Origin: an uncultured Drancourtella sp.
GTDB taxonomy: Bacteria > Bacillota > Clostridia > Lachnospirales > Lachnospiraceae
NCBI GenBank assembly: GCA_937880845.1
Contig: CALFLL010000034.1
Location: forward strand, 6,787 to 70,786
Length of the DNA stretch: 64,000 nt
Direction of reading: 5' to 3'
Positions 37,069 through 44,666 of this stretch are shown here, piece by piece. Below the pieces are notes generated by a model. That model saw nothing but the letters and a program-made list of their open reading frames with translations, searched no databases and was not told the DNA's origin. The first letter of the stretch is position 1; the number at the start of each line of letters is the position of its first letter. A program made the position numbers and the translations under genes.

Positions 37069-37750
37069 GAGGATCGTGCTGCTCACAAAAGAAAGAGGGA
37101 AAATTTCTGCATTTGCAAAAGGTGCAAGAAGACCAAACAGTATGTTGGTCGGGACGACGAATCCGTTTGTTTTTGGGCGTTTTACCTTGTATGAAGGAAG
37201 AAGCTCCTACACGGTGCAGCAGACAGAGATCAGCAACTATTTCGGAGAACTGATGACGGATATGGAAGGGGCATATTACGGATTTTACTTTCTGGAGTTT
37301 GCACAGTATTGTACCAGAGAAAATAATGACGAAACGGAAATATTAAAACTTCTTTACCAGACCATGCGCATTGTGGTAAAAAGAAGTATTCCCCTTCCGC
37401 TCATCCGCTACATATTTGAGATTAAGATGATCTGTCTGGACGGAGAGGCACCCCGGGTATTTGAATGTGTAGCTTGTCAGAAGAAAGAAGAACCGTTTTG
37501 GTTCAGTGCCTCAAAAGGAGGAATCCTTTGTAGAAACTGCAAGGGGGATGCCATGGATGCAATCCCTCTTACACGATCAGCAGTCTATGCCCTTCAGTTT
37601 ATCGTGGCAACACCGGTAGAAAAGCTTTACACCTTTACCGTCAGCCGGGAAGTACTGGAACAGCTGAAAAAGGCAGCTGCACGATATGTAGATGTCTATG
37701 TAGGGCATACCTTTAGATCACTGGAAATGCTGGAAATGATGCAGAAATAG
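36995..37750 (+). CDS. recO: DNA repair protein RecO
   Basis: Recombination mediator that loads RecA on SSB-coated DNA together with RecR. It has an N-terminal OB-fold (TGMILSAVPMGEYDKRIVLLTKERGKI... in pieces) and a helical C-terminal part with a four-cysteine zinc site (CVACQKK, CRNC). Length about 251. The ATG at 36995 sits directly on its GGAAGGA site. The GTG at 37004 has better spacing (eight bases) and may be the true start, removing three residues. It overlaps yqzL. Confidence 0.93.
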   Translation: MKKVSQNITVTGMILSAVPMGEYDKRIVLLTKERGKISAFAKGARRPNSMLVGTTNPFVFGRFTLYEGRSSYTVQQTEISNYFGELMTDMEGAYYGFYFLEFAQYCTRENNDETEILKLLYQTMRIVVKRSIPLPLIRYIFEIKMICLDGEAPRVFECVACQKKEEPFWFSASKGGILCRNCKGDAMDAIPLTRSAVYALQFIVATPVEKLYTFTVSREVLEQLKKAAARYVDVYVGHTFRSLEMLEMMQK

Positions 37751-37778
37751 AGAAGAACGCCTCAAAGGGCGTAAAAAC

Positions 37779-37807
37779 TTGCAAAAATGCAGGAATTACC
37801 GTATAAT
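37779..37807 (+). promoter_or_regulatory. Promoter of glyS
   Basis: -35 TTGCAA (37779-37784), a 17-base spacer and a perfect -10 TATAAT (37802-37807). The leader is only about 30 bases, so there is no room for a T-box element. A small stem acgcc/ggcgt upstream (37757-37772) may end recO transcription weakly. Confidence 0.7.
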
Positions 37808-37842
37808 GGTAACAATTTAAAAGAATGCGAGGTTGAGGAACG

Positions 37843-39234
37843 ATGGTAGAAAAGACAATGGAAAAAATCGTAGGTCTTGCGAAAACAAGAGGATTTGTAT
37901 ATCCGGGTTCTGAAATTTACGGCGGTTTAGCCAATACATGGGATTACGGTAACCTTGGAGTTGAATTAAAAAATAACGTAAAAAAAGCATGGTGGAAGAA
38001 ATTTATTCAGGAAAATCCGTACAATGTGGGAGTAGATTGTGCAATTCTGATGAACCCGCAGACATGGGTTGCATCCGGACACCTTGGAGGATTCAGCGAT
38101 CCTCTTATGGACTGTAAGGAATGTAAGGAGCGTTTCCGTGCAGATAAACTGATCGAAGATTACGCACAGGAACACGGAATCGAATTACATGAAAGTGTGG
38201 ATGCATGGTCTCATGAACAGATGATGGACTTCATCAACGAACATGAAGTTCCGTGTCCAGGTTGCGGAAAACACAACTTTACGGATATCCGTGAATTTAA
38301 CCTGATGTTCAAGACATTCCAGGGTGTAACGGAAGATGCAAAAAATGTTGTATATCTTCGTCCGGAAACAGCACAGGGAATTTTTGTAAACTTTAAGAAT
38401 GTACAGAGAACATCCAGAAAGAAGATTCCGTTTGGTATCGGACAGATCGGAAAATCTTTCCGTAACGAGATCACACCGGGTAACTTTACATTCCGTACCC
38501 GTGAGTTTGAACAGATGGAACTGGAATTCTTCTGTAAACCTGGAACAGACTTGGAATGGTTTGCATACTGGAAAGAATTTTGTATTAAATGGCTGAAAGA
38601 TCTTGGCATGAATGATGATGAATTACGTGCAAGAGATCATGATCCGGAAGAACTTTGCTTCTACAGCCGTGCGACAACAGACCTGGAATTCTTATTCCCG
38701 TTTGGATGGGGAGAATTATGGGGAATTGCCGACCGTACAAACTATGACCTGACACAGCATCAGGAAGTGTCCAAACAGGATATGACATACTTTGATGATG
38801 AAAAGAAAGAAAAATATCTTCCGTATGTCATCGAACCGTCACTTGGAGCAGACCGTGTCGTACTGGCATTCTTATGCTCTGCATATGATGAAGAAGAACT
38901 GGAAGGCGGAGATATAAGAACAGTCCTTCACTTCCATCCGGCACTTGCCCCGATCAAGATCGGTGTGCTGCCGCTTTCCAAGAAGTTAAATGAAGGTGCT
39001 GAAAAAGTATTTGCAGAGCTGAGCAAATATTACAACTGCGAATTTGATGACCGCGGAAATATCGGAAAACGTTACCGCCGTCAGGATGAGATCGGAACAC
39101 CGTTCTGTGTAACATACGACTTCGATTCAGAAGAAGACGGAGCAGTTACGGTACGTGACCGTGATACAATGGAACAGGAAAGAATCAAGATTGAAGATCT
39201 GAAAGCATATTTCGAAAAGAAATTTGAATATTAA
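37843..39234 (+). CDS. glyS: Glycyl-tRNA synthetase (class II, homodimeric type)
   Basis: Charges tRNA-Gly. The 463-residue single-chain enzyme is of the alpha2 kind. It starts with KIVGLAKTRGFVYPGSEIYGG. It has a zinc-knuckle-like insert (CKECKERF ... CPGCGKHNF), class II motif 2 in FRNEITPGNFTFRTREFEQME and motif 3 in EPSLGADRVVLAF. The anticodon-binding domain follows. No alpha/beta (glyQ/glyS tetrameric) pair is seen. It has its own promoter and a strong terminator. Confidence 0.97.
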   Translation: MVEKTMEKIVGLAKTRGFVYPGSEIYGGLANTWDYGNLGVELKNNVKKAWWKKFIQENPYNVGVDCAILMNPQTWVASGHLGGFSDPLMDCKECKERFRADKLIEDYAQEHGIELHESVDAWSHEQMMDFINEHEVPCPGCGKHNFTDIREFNLMFKTFQGVTEDAKNVVYLRPETAQGIFVNFKNVQRTSRKKIPFGIGQIGKSFRNEITPGNFTFRTREFEQMELEFFCKPGTDLEWFAYWKEFCIKWLKDLGMNDDELRARDHDPEELCFYSRATTDLEFLFPFGWGELWGIADRTNYDLTQHQEVSKQDMTYFDDEKKEKYLPYVIEPSLGADRVVLAFLCSAYDEEELEGGDIRTVLHFHPALAPIKIGVLPLSKKLNEGAEKVFAELSKYYNCEFDDRGNIGKRYRRQDEIGTPFCVTYDFDSEEDGAVTVRDRDTMEQERIKIEDLKAYFEKKFEY

Positions 39235-39245
39235 TCAGTATTGCA

Positions 39246-39278
39246 CAGCCGAAAGCGCCTGCCGCTTTCGGCTGTTTT
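39246..39278 (+). terminator. Terminator after glyS
   Basis: Perfect 12-bp stem cagccgaaagcg (39246-39257) / cgctttcggctg (39263-39274), loop cctgc, then tttt. The LRR gene starts 20 bases after the stem, so its expression probably depends on read-through. Confidence 0.9.
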
Positions 39279-39293
39279 CAAGAGGAGGAAAAG

Positions 39294-40181
39294 ATGTACC
39301 CGGAAATCCAGTACAAAAAAGAACAGGATGCCATTACCATCTGCGGATGGAACAAAGAAAATCCGGTTGTAGTCATTCCGGAAACAATAGAGGGACTGCC
39401 GGTGAAAAGAATCGGAGACTATGGATTTGCAGAAACAGCGATTGAAAAGATCAGTCTGCCGGATACGGTATCGGAGATCGGAAGATATGCTTTTTACCGG
39501 TGTATGCAGCTAAGAGAGCTGTCTTTTTCGGATAATCTTTCGGAAATCGCAAGCGGAGCCTTTACAAGATGTCAACTAAAGAAGATTTATATCCGCTGTA
39601 CTCATGGAAGACAGACGAACTTAAAAAAGATTCTGGAAGAGCAGCGGTTTGAACTGGATGTATATATTACCTACTGTATTCCGGGGGAAAAGCAGGAGAA
39701 CGCTCATCTGATTTTCCCAGAACATTATGAGGAGGCGGTGGAAAATACACCGGCCAGAATTGTCATGACCCACTATCATGGTTCGGGTGGAGAATATCGT
39801 CAATGTGTTTACAATAAATCCATTGACTATGGGGAATATGATTCTCTCTTCGGAAAAGCAAAGGCTCAGGAAAATAAAGAAACCGCTATCCGGATTTCCA
39901 TAGCCCGTCTGACTATGCCATATGCTTTGGGTGACCGTGCAAGGAAAGAATATGGGCGGTTTCTTTGTGAGAATGTAAGAACGGTGATACAATATCTGCT
40001 ACATCAGGAAGATACAGATTCCCTAAATGTTATCCTGAACACAAAAATCTGGGAAGAAGAGCAGATCAATGAGGCATTGGATGTGGCAGCAGAGTATGAA
40101 AATCCTGCATTTAATGCAGTCCTTATGAATGAAAAAGGAAAAGAAAACAGGGTGTCACGTAAAAAGACCTTTGAATTATAG
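39294..40181 (+). CDS. Leucine-rich-repeat (BspA-like) protein with helical C-terminus
   Basis: Unsecreted 295-residue protein. Residues 1-125 contain about three LRR_5 (BspA-type) repeats with the pattern I-P-x-x-V-x-x-I-G-x-x-AF (PETIEGLPVKRIGDYGFAE, LPDTVSEIGRYAFYRC, FSDNLSEIASGAFTRC). The remaining 170 residues are mainly helical and unrecognised. No signal peptide or membrane helix is present. It is followed after nine bases by a VWA protein and a MoxR-type ATPase, with which it probably forms an operon. Function not known. Confidence 0.75.
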   Translation: MYPEIQYKKEQDAITICGWNKENPVVVIPETIEGLPVKRIGDYGFAETAIEKISLPDTVSEIGRYAFYRCMQLRELSFSDNLSEIASGAFTRCQLKKIYIRCTHGRQTNLKKILEEQRFELDVYITYCIPGEKQENAHLIFPEHYEEAVENTPARIVMTHYHGSGGEYRQCVYNKSIDYGEYDSLFGKAKAQENKETAIRISIARLTMPYALGDRARKEYGRFLCENVRTVIQYLLHQEDTDSLNVILNTKIWEEEQINEALDVAAEYENPAFNAVLMNEKGKENRVSRKKTFEL

Positions 40182-40190
40182 GAGCAGAAT

Positions 40191-41507
40191 ATGGAAAAAG
40201 AATATCTGGAACAATTAGGAAACCGGATCTTAAAAGCAGCCAGGAACGAACTGTATCTGAAAATGAAATATATGGACGTGGCATTCAGCAGGCTGCATTT
40301 TGAACTGGATATGTCTGCGGAAAAGATTGGAACAGACGGAGAAAATATCCGTTATCATCCGGTTTGGCTGATGGATACTTACCAAAGAAACAGAAGAGAG
40401 ATAAATCGTGCGTATCTGCACATGGTGCTTCACTGTTTGTTTGGACATCTGTTTACAAGGGGAAAACGGGAAAAAGAATTCTGGGATATGGCGTGCAATA
40501 TTGCGGTAGAATCCATCATAGACAGTCTTTCCTATCCTTGTGTGAGAAAAGCCCCTTCATGGCTAAGACAGGAAACATACCGGAAGCTAAAAAAAGAAAC
40601 GAATGTATTTACGGCACAGAAAATTTATCACTGTCTTATCAGCCGGGGAATGACAGAACAGGAACGCCTCCGTCTGGCACAGGAGTTTGCGGCAGACGAT
40701 CATGCATATTGGCCACAGCCGGATGAAAACAATAAAAAGAACCAGGAACTAGAAGACAGCTGGAAGCAGACATCAGAACAGATGGAACTGAACATGGATA
40801 CTTTTGCACAGGAACAGGCACAATCTTCGGGAAAACTTATGGAACAACTGAAAATTGCACACAGAAAACGGTATGATTATCGGGAATTTTTAAGAAAGTT
40901 TTCTGTATGGAAAGAAGAAATCCGGGTCGATGACGATTCCTTTGACTATGCCTTTTACAGTTATGGTCTGTCTTTGTATGGCAATATGCCTCTGATCGAA
41001 CCACAGGAAACAAAGGAAGTAAAAAAGATTGAGGAATTTGTCATTGTCATAGACACGTCCCTGTCCTGTTCCGGAGAACTGGTGAAAAAGTTTCTGGAAG
41101 AAACCTACGATGTGTTAAGTGAGAACGACAGCTTCTTTCGGAAAGTACACATCCATATCATACAGTGCGATGAAGAAATCCGGGAAGATGTGAAGATTGA
41201 AACAGCCGAAGAACTAAAATCCTACATGGACTGTCTGGAACTTCGTGGAGGAGGAGGGACGGATTTTCGTCCTGCATTTACCTATATACAGGAATTAATG
41301 GAAAAACAGACCTTTCAAAACTTAAGAGGGGTACTTTATTTTACGGATGGGTATGGGATTTTCCCAACCAGAATGCCGCCTTTTCAGACAGCTTTTATTT
41401 TCATGGATGAATCGGGAAATGAGATATCCGTTCCGCCGTGGGCGGTAAAACTTGTTCTGGAAGAATCAGTATTTATGGAAAGTGAGGAAGAAGAAGGTGC
41501 ATATTAA
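40191..41507 (+). CDS. VWA-like / putative metallopeptidase-domain protein (DUF2201 type)
   Basis: 438 residues. The N-terminal half resembles the DUF2201_N putative metallopeptidase domain, with a His-rich HMVLHCLFGHLF near residue 78 and DMACNIAVESII. The C-terminal half is a von Willebrand A-like domain with a MIDAS motif D288-TSLS and a GGGGTDFRPAF metal loop. Such proteins pair with MoxR-type AAA+ ATPases, and this one overlaps such an ATPase gene by 11 bases. By family the pair is thought to act as a metal-dependent chaperone or assembly machine. The target is unknown. Confidence 0.82.
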   Translation: MEKEYLEQLGNRILKAARNELYLKMKYMDVAFSRLHFELDMSAEKIGTDGENIRYHPVWLMDTYQRNRREINRAYLHMVLHCLFGHLFTRGKREKEFWDMACNIAVESIIDSLSYPCVRKAPSWLRQETYRKLKKETNVFTAQKIYHCLISRGMTEQERLRLAQEFAADDHAYWPQPDENNKKNQELEDSWKQTSEQMELNMDTFAQEQAQSSGKLMEQLKIAHRKRYDYREFLRKFSVWKEEIRVDDDSFDYAFYSYGLSLYGNMPLIEPQETKEVKKIEEFVIVIDTSLSCSGELVKKFLEETYDVLSENDSFFRKVHIHIIQCDEEIREDVKIETAEELKSYMDCLELRGGGGTDFRPAFTYIQELMEKQTFQNLRGVLYFTDGYGIFPTRMPPFQTAFIFMDESGNEISVPPWAVKLVLEESVFMESEEEEGAY

Positions 41508-42993
41508 ACGGGCAAAACAGGAAATCAAAGATACAATCAAAGCGTATTTGATGAAAGATAGGTTCGGGAATTATCTCATTCCGTCCATCCGTCAAAGACC
41601 GATTCTTTTGATGGGGCCTCCGGGAATCGGGAAAACACAGATCATGGAACAGATTGCAAGAGAATGTCAGATTGGTCTGGTGGCATATACCATCACCCAT
41701 CACACAAGGCAAAGTGCGGTAGGACTGCCTTTTATCAGAGAACGGGAGTACGGGGGAAAAACCTATTCTGTAACCGAATACACCATGAGTGAGATCATTG
41801 CTTCAGTTTATGAAAAAATGGAGGCCACCGGATTAAAAGAAGGAATTTTATTTTTGGATGAGATCAACTGTGTTTCCGAAACACTGGCTCCTACCATGCT
41901 TCAGTTTTTGCAGTGTAAAATGTTTGGAAATCACAGGATTCCGGAAGGGTGGATCATTGTGGCGGCAGGGAATCCGCCGGAGTACAACAAATCCGTACGG
42001 GAATTTGATATCGTCACTTTGGACCGACTGAAACGGATAGACGTGGAAGAAAATTATGAGGTATGGCGTGAGTATGCTTATCAGGCGGGAATCGAACCGG
42101 TGATTCTTGCTTATCTGGAAATCAGGAAGAACCATTTTTACCGGATTGAAAATACAGTAGACGGAAAACAGTTTGTAACTGCAAGAGGATGGGAAGATTT
42201 GTCGCAGCTTTTGAAAGTTTATGGAAAGATTGGGAAAAAGGCAGACCGTGAAGTGGTTCATCAGTATTTGCAGAACTGGGAAGTAGCGAAAGAATTTGCC
42301 AACTACATGGAACTTTACGAGAAGTATAAAAAAGATTACGGACTGGAAAAAATTGTAGACGGAATCTATGAGGACAGCGTGTTTGAGAAGCTGAAATTTG
42401 CTTCCTTCGATGAAAGGTTCAGTATCGTCGGAATGTTAAACGGAAAAATGAGCGAATTTTTCCGGGAATATGTAAAGGAAGACTGGAAAACAGAACGGCT
42501 TTTTGGGAAACTAAAAGAATATAAAGAAAACCAAAATCTGGATGAAGTCATAGAAGCGTACAGACAGGAAATCCATCGGAAGAAACAGGCAGAGCAATTT
42601 ACAAAGTCGCAGGAAAGCATGGAATGGGATGTGCTGGCTGAATTGGAAGGGTATCGGCAGGAACTAAGGATGAAACAGGCGAAAGACAGGGAAGAAACAG
42701 GATTTGAATGGGAATTTGAACTGGTAAAAGAAGAATTCGGCAAAAATATAGAAAAAAGAGAAACGATTACACAGAAAGTGGAAACGGCACTGGAACACGT
42801 ATTTATTTTTCTTGAAAAGGCGTTTGGAGAAAGTCAGGAGATGGCAGCATTTGTTGCAGAATTGAATACCAATGGGGACAGTATCAAATTTTTAAGAGAA
42901 AATGACTGCCCATATTACTACAAATATAATAAAGGGTTGCTTTTTGACGAAATACATCAGGAAATTATAAAAGAAATTCAGGAAATCCGATGA
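41497..42993 (+). CDS. MoxR-like AAA+ ATPase
   Basis: ATPase of about 498 residues. Walker A GPPGIGKT (about residues 39-46), Walker B LFLDEINCV, sensor-1 VAAGNPPEYN and an arginine-finger-like segment DRLKRIDVEENYE are seen. A long helical and charged C-terminal extension (about 260-498) is specific to this type. I prefer the GTG at 41497, with GAGG nine bases upstream, over an upstream TTG at 41452. It thus overlaps the VWA gene by 11 bases, which implies translational coupling. The promoter of the next gene overlaps its stop codon. Confidence 0.85.
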   Translation: MHIKRAKQEIKDTIKAYLMKDRFGNYLIPSIRQRPILLMGPPGIGKTQIMEQIARECQIGLVAYTITHHTRQSAVGLPFIREREYGGKTYSVTEYTMSEIIASVYEKMEATGLKEGILFLDEINCVSETLAPTMLQFLQCKMFGNHRIPEGWIIVAAGNPPEYNKSVREFDIVTLDRLKRIDVEENYEVWREYAYQAGIEPVILAYLEIRKNHFYRIENTVDGKQFVTARGWEDLSQLLKVYGKIGKKADREVVHQYLQNWEVAKEFANYMELYEKYKKDYGLEKIVDGIYEDSVFEKLKFASFDERFSIVGMLNGKMSEFFREYVKEDWKTERLFGKLKEYKENQNLDEVIEAYRQEIHRKKQAEQFTKSQESMEWDVLAELEGYRQELRMKQAKDREETGFEWEFELVKEEFGKNIEKRETITQKVETALEHVFIFLEKAFGESQEMAAFVAELNTNGDSIKFLRENDCPYYYKYNKGLLFDEIHQEIIKEIQEIR

Positions 42994-43017
42994 CATTTTC
43001 TCAAATTATAGTATAAT
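42990..43017 (+). promoter_or_regulatory. Promoter of the M18 aminopeptidase gene
   Basis: -35 ATGACA (42990-42995, five of six), a 16-base spacer and a perfect -10 TATAAT (43012-43017). The -35 box includes the stop codon of the MoxR gene. Confidence 0.65.
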
Positions 43018-43096
43018 AGAAGCAACTGGTAAATTTATGGAATGAGTCGGTAAACAAGCCAGGCCGGCTAATAAAAGTAACAGGAGGATGACAACA

Positions 43097-44497
43097 ATGG
43101 AAAGAGAAAATGTATGGAAACAGTACACTCAGGCAGATTTTGAAAAATTAGAAGAAATCAGTAAAAAATACAGAAAATGCCTGGATGAAGGAAAGACAGA
43201 AAGAGAGTGTGTTGCTTTAACAGAACGTATGGCACAGGAAGCAGGATATCGTTCCCTTCAGTCATATAAGGAAGCTGGCGCTACTTTAAAAGAAGGAGAT
43301 AAAGTTTATGTTTCCTTTATGGAAAAAATGATCTTACTTTTCCAGATCGGAAGCGAACCATTGGAAAACGGAATGAATATCCTTGGAGCACATATTGACT
43401 CCCCAAGAATTGATATCAAACAGAATCCGCTTTACGAAACAGACGATATGGCATACTTAGATACACATTACTATGGCGGGATCAAAAAATATCAGTGGCT
43501 TGCAGCACCGATGTCCCTTCACGGAGTCGTTGTAAAGAAAGACGGAACAAAAGTACAGGTAAACATCGGAGAAAAAGAAGATGACCCGATCTTTGTCATT
43601 ACAGATCTCCTTGTTCACCTTGCAGCAGATCAGATGAGCAAAAAAGCAAGCGAGATTATCGAAGGGGACAACCTCGATCTTCTCATTGCAAGCCGTCCTC
43701 TTTCTAAAGAAGAAGGATTAAAAGATGATGAAAAAGATGCGGTAAAAGCAGGAGTTCTTCGTCTTCTGGAAGAATCTTACGGAATCAAGGAAGAAGATTT
43801 CGCATCTGCAGAACTGGAGATTGTTCCGGCAGGAAAAGCAAGAGACTGCGGAATTGACAGAAGTATGATCATGGCATACGGACAGGATGACAGAGTATGT
43901 GCATTTACTTCTTTATTTGCAATGCTTGACAACCCGCAGATCAAACGTACAGCATGCTGTATCCTGGTCGACAAAGAAGAAATCGGAAGCGTCGGAGCAA
44001 CAGGAATGCATTCCAGATTCTTTGAAAACACAGTTGCAGAACTGGTGGCAATGACATCCGGGGAATCCGAATTAAAAGTAAGAAGAGCACTTCAGAATTC
44101 CAAGATGCTTTCTTCAGACGTAAGTGCAGCTTATGATCCGATGTTTGCAGCTGCGTTTGAAAAGAGAAGTTCCGCATTCTTTGGAAGAGGCCTGGTATTC
44201 AACAAATTTACGGGAAGCAGAGGAAAGAACGGATCAAATGATGCCAATGCAGAATATCTTGCACAGATCCGAAAAGTCATGGACGAAGAAAAAGTAGGTT
44301 ATCAATATGCCGAACTTGGTAAAGTAGATGTTGGCGGAGGCGGAACCATCGCTTATATCATGGCTAACTACGGAATGGAAGTTATCGACAGCGGTGTCGC
44401 TGTATTATGTATGCACGCCCCATACGAAATTACAAGTAAGGCAGATGTGTTCGAAGCAGTAAAAGGATACAAAGCATTTATTGAAAATATCGGCTAA
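43097..44497 (+). CDS. apeB: M18-family aminopeptidase (aspartyl aminopeptidase type)
   Basis: Dodecameric zinc peptidase that removes N-terminal, often acidic, residues. About 466 residues. Metal and catalytic residues appear in LGAHIDSPRID, DKEEIGS (Glu pair), YDPMF and the final CMHAPYEITSKAD. I chose the ATG at 43097 with AGGAGG nine bases upstream. An ATG at 43088 would abut the site. It stands as a single-gene unit between MoxR and ppdK. Confidence 0.92.
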   Translation: MERENVWKQYTQADFEKLEEISKKYRKCLDEGKTERECVALTERMAQEAGYRSLQSYKEAGATLKEGDKVYVSFMEKMILLFQIGSEPLENGMNILGAHIDSPRIDIKQNPLYETDDMAYLDTHYYGGIKKYQWLAAPMSLHGVVVKKDGTKVQVNIGEKEDDPIFVITDLLVHLAADQMSKKASEIIEGDNLDLLIASRPLSKEEGLKDDEKDAVKAGVLRLLEESYGIKEEDFASAELEIVPAGKARDCGIDRSMIMAYGQDDRVCAFTSLFAMLDNPQIKRTACCILVDKEEIGSVGATGMHSRFFENTVAELVAMTSGESELKVRRALQNSKMLSSDVSAAYDPMFAAAFEKRSSAFFGRGLVFNKFTGSRGKNGSNDANAEYLAQIRKVMDEEKVGYQYAELGKVDVGGGGTIAYIMANYGMEVIDSGVAVLCMHAPYEITSKADVFEAVKGYKAFIENIG

Positions 44498-44536
44498 ACT
44501 TTAAAAGATTATCAATAAGAAAAGCCGATAATATCC

Positions 44537-44565
44537 TTGACGAAATATGTTAAAACATTTACAAT
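44537..44565 (+). promoter_or_regulatory. Promoter of ppdK
   Basis: -35 TTGACG (44537-44542), a 17-base spacer and -10 TACAAT (44560-44565), both five of six. The leader is about 95 bases and begins with a small stem gcgg/ccgc that may protect the 5' end. An AGGAGG site precedes the ATG. Confidence 0.7.
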
Positions 44566-44666
44566 GTTAGAGGCGGATAAACCGCAAAAATAGCAATATG
44601 TGACAAAAAAGTACATACTTTACAGAGCACATATTACAAATAAATAAATTAGGAGGACATCTAAAC

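Noticed and set aside
37751..37842. T-box riboswitch before glyS
   Set aside because: The promoter leaves a leader of only about 30 bases. There is no room for specifier stem or T-box sequence.
44487..44533. Possible stem atatcggct / agccgataat after the M18 gene as terminator
   Set aside because: The loop is about 28 bases, one base is bulged and no T-run follows, so I did not call a terminator.
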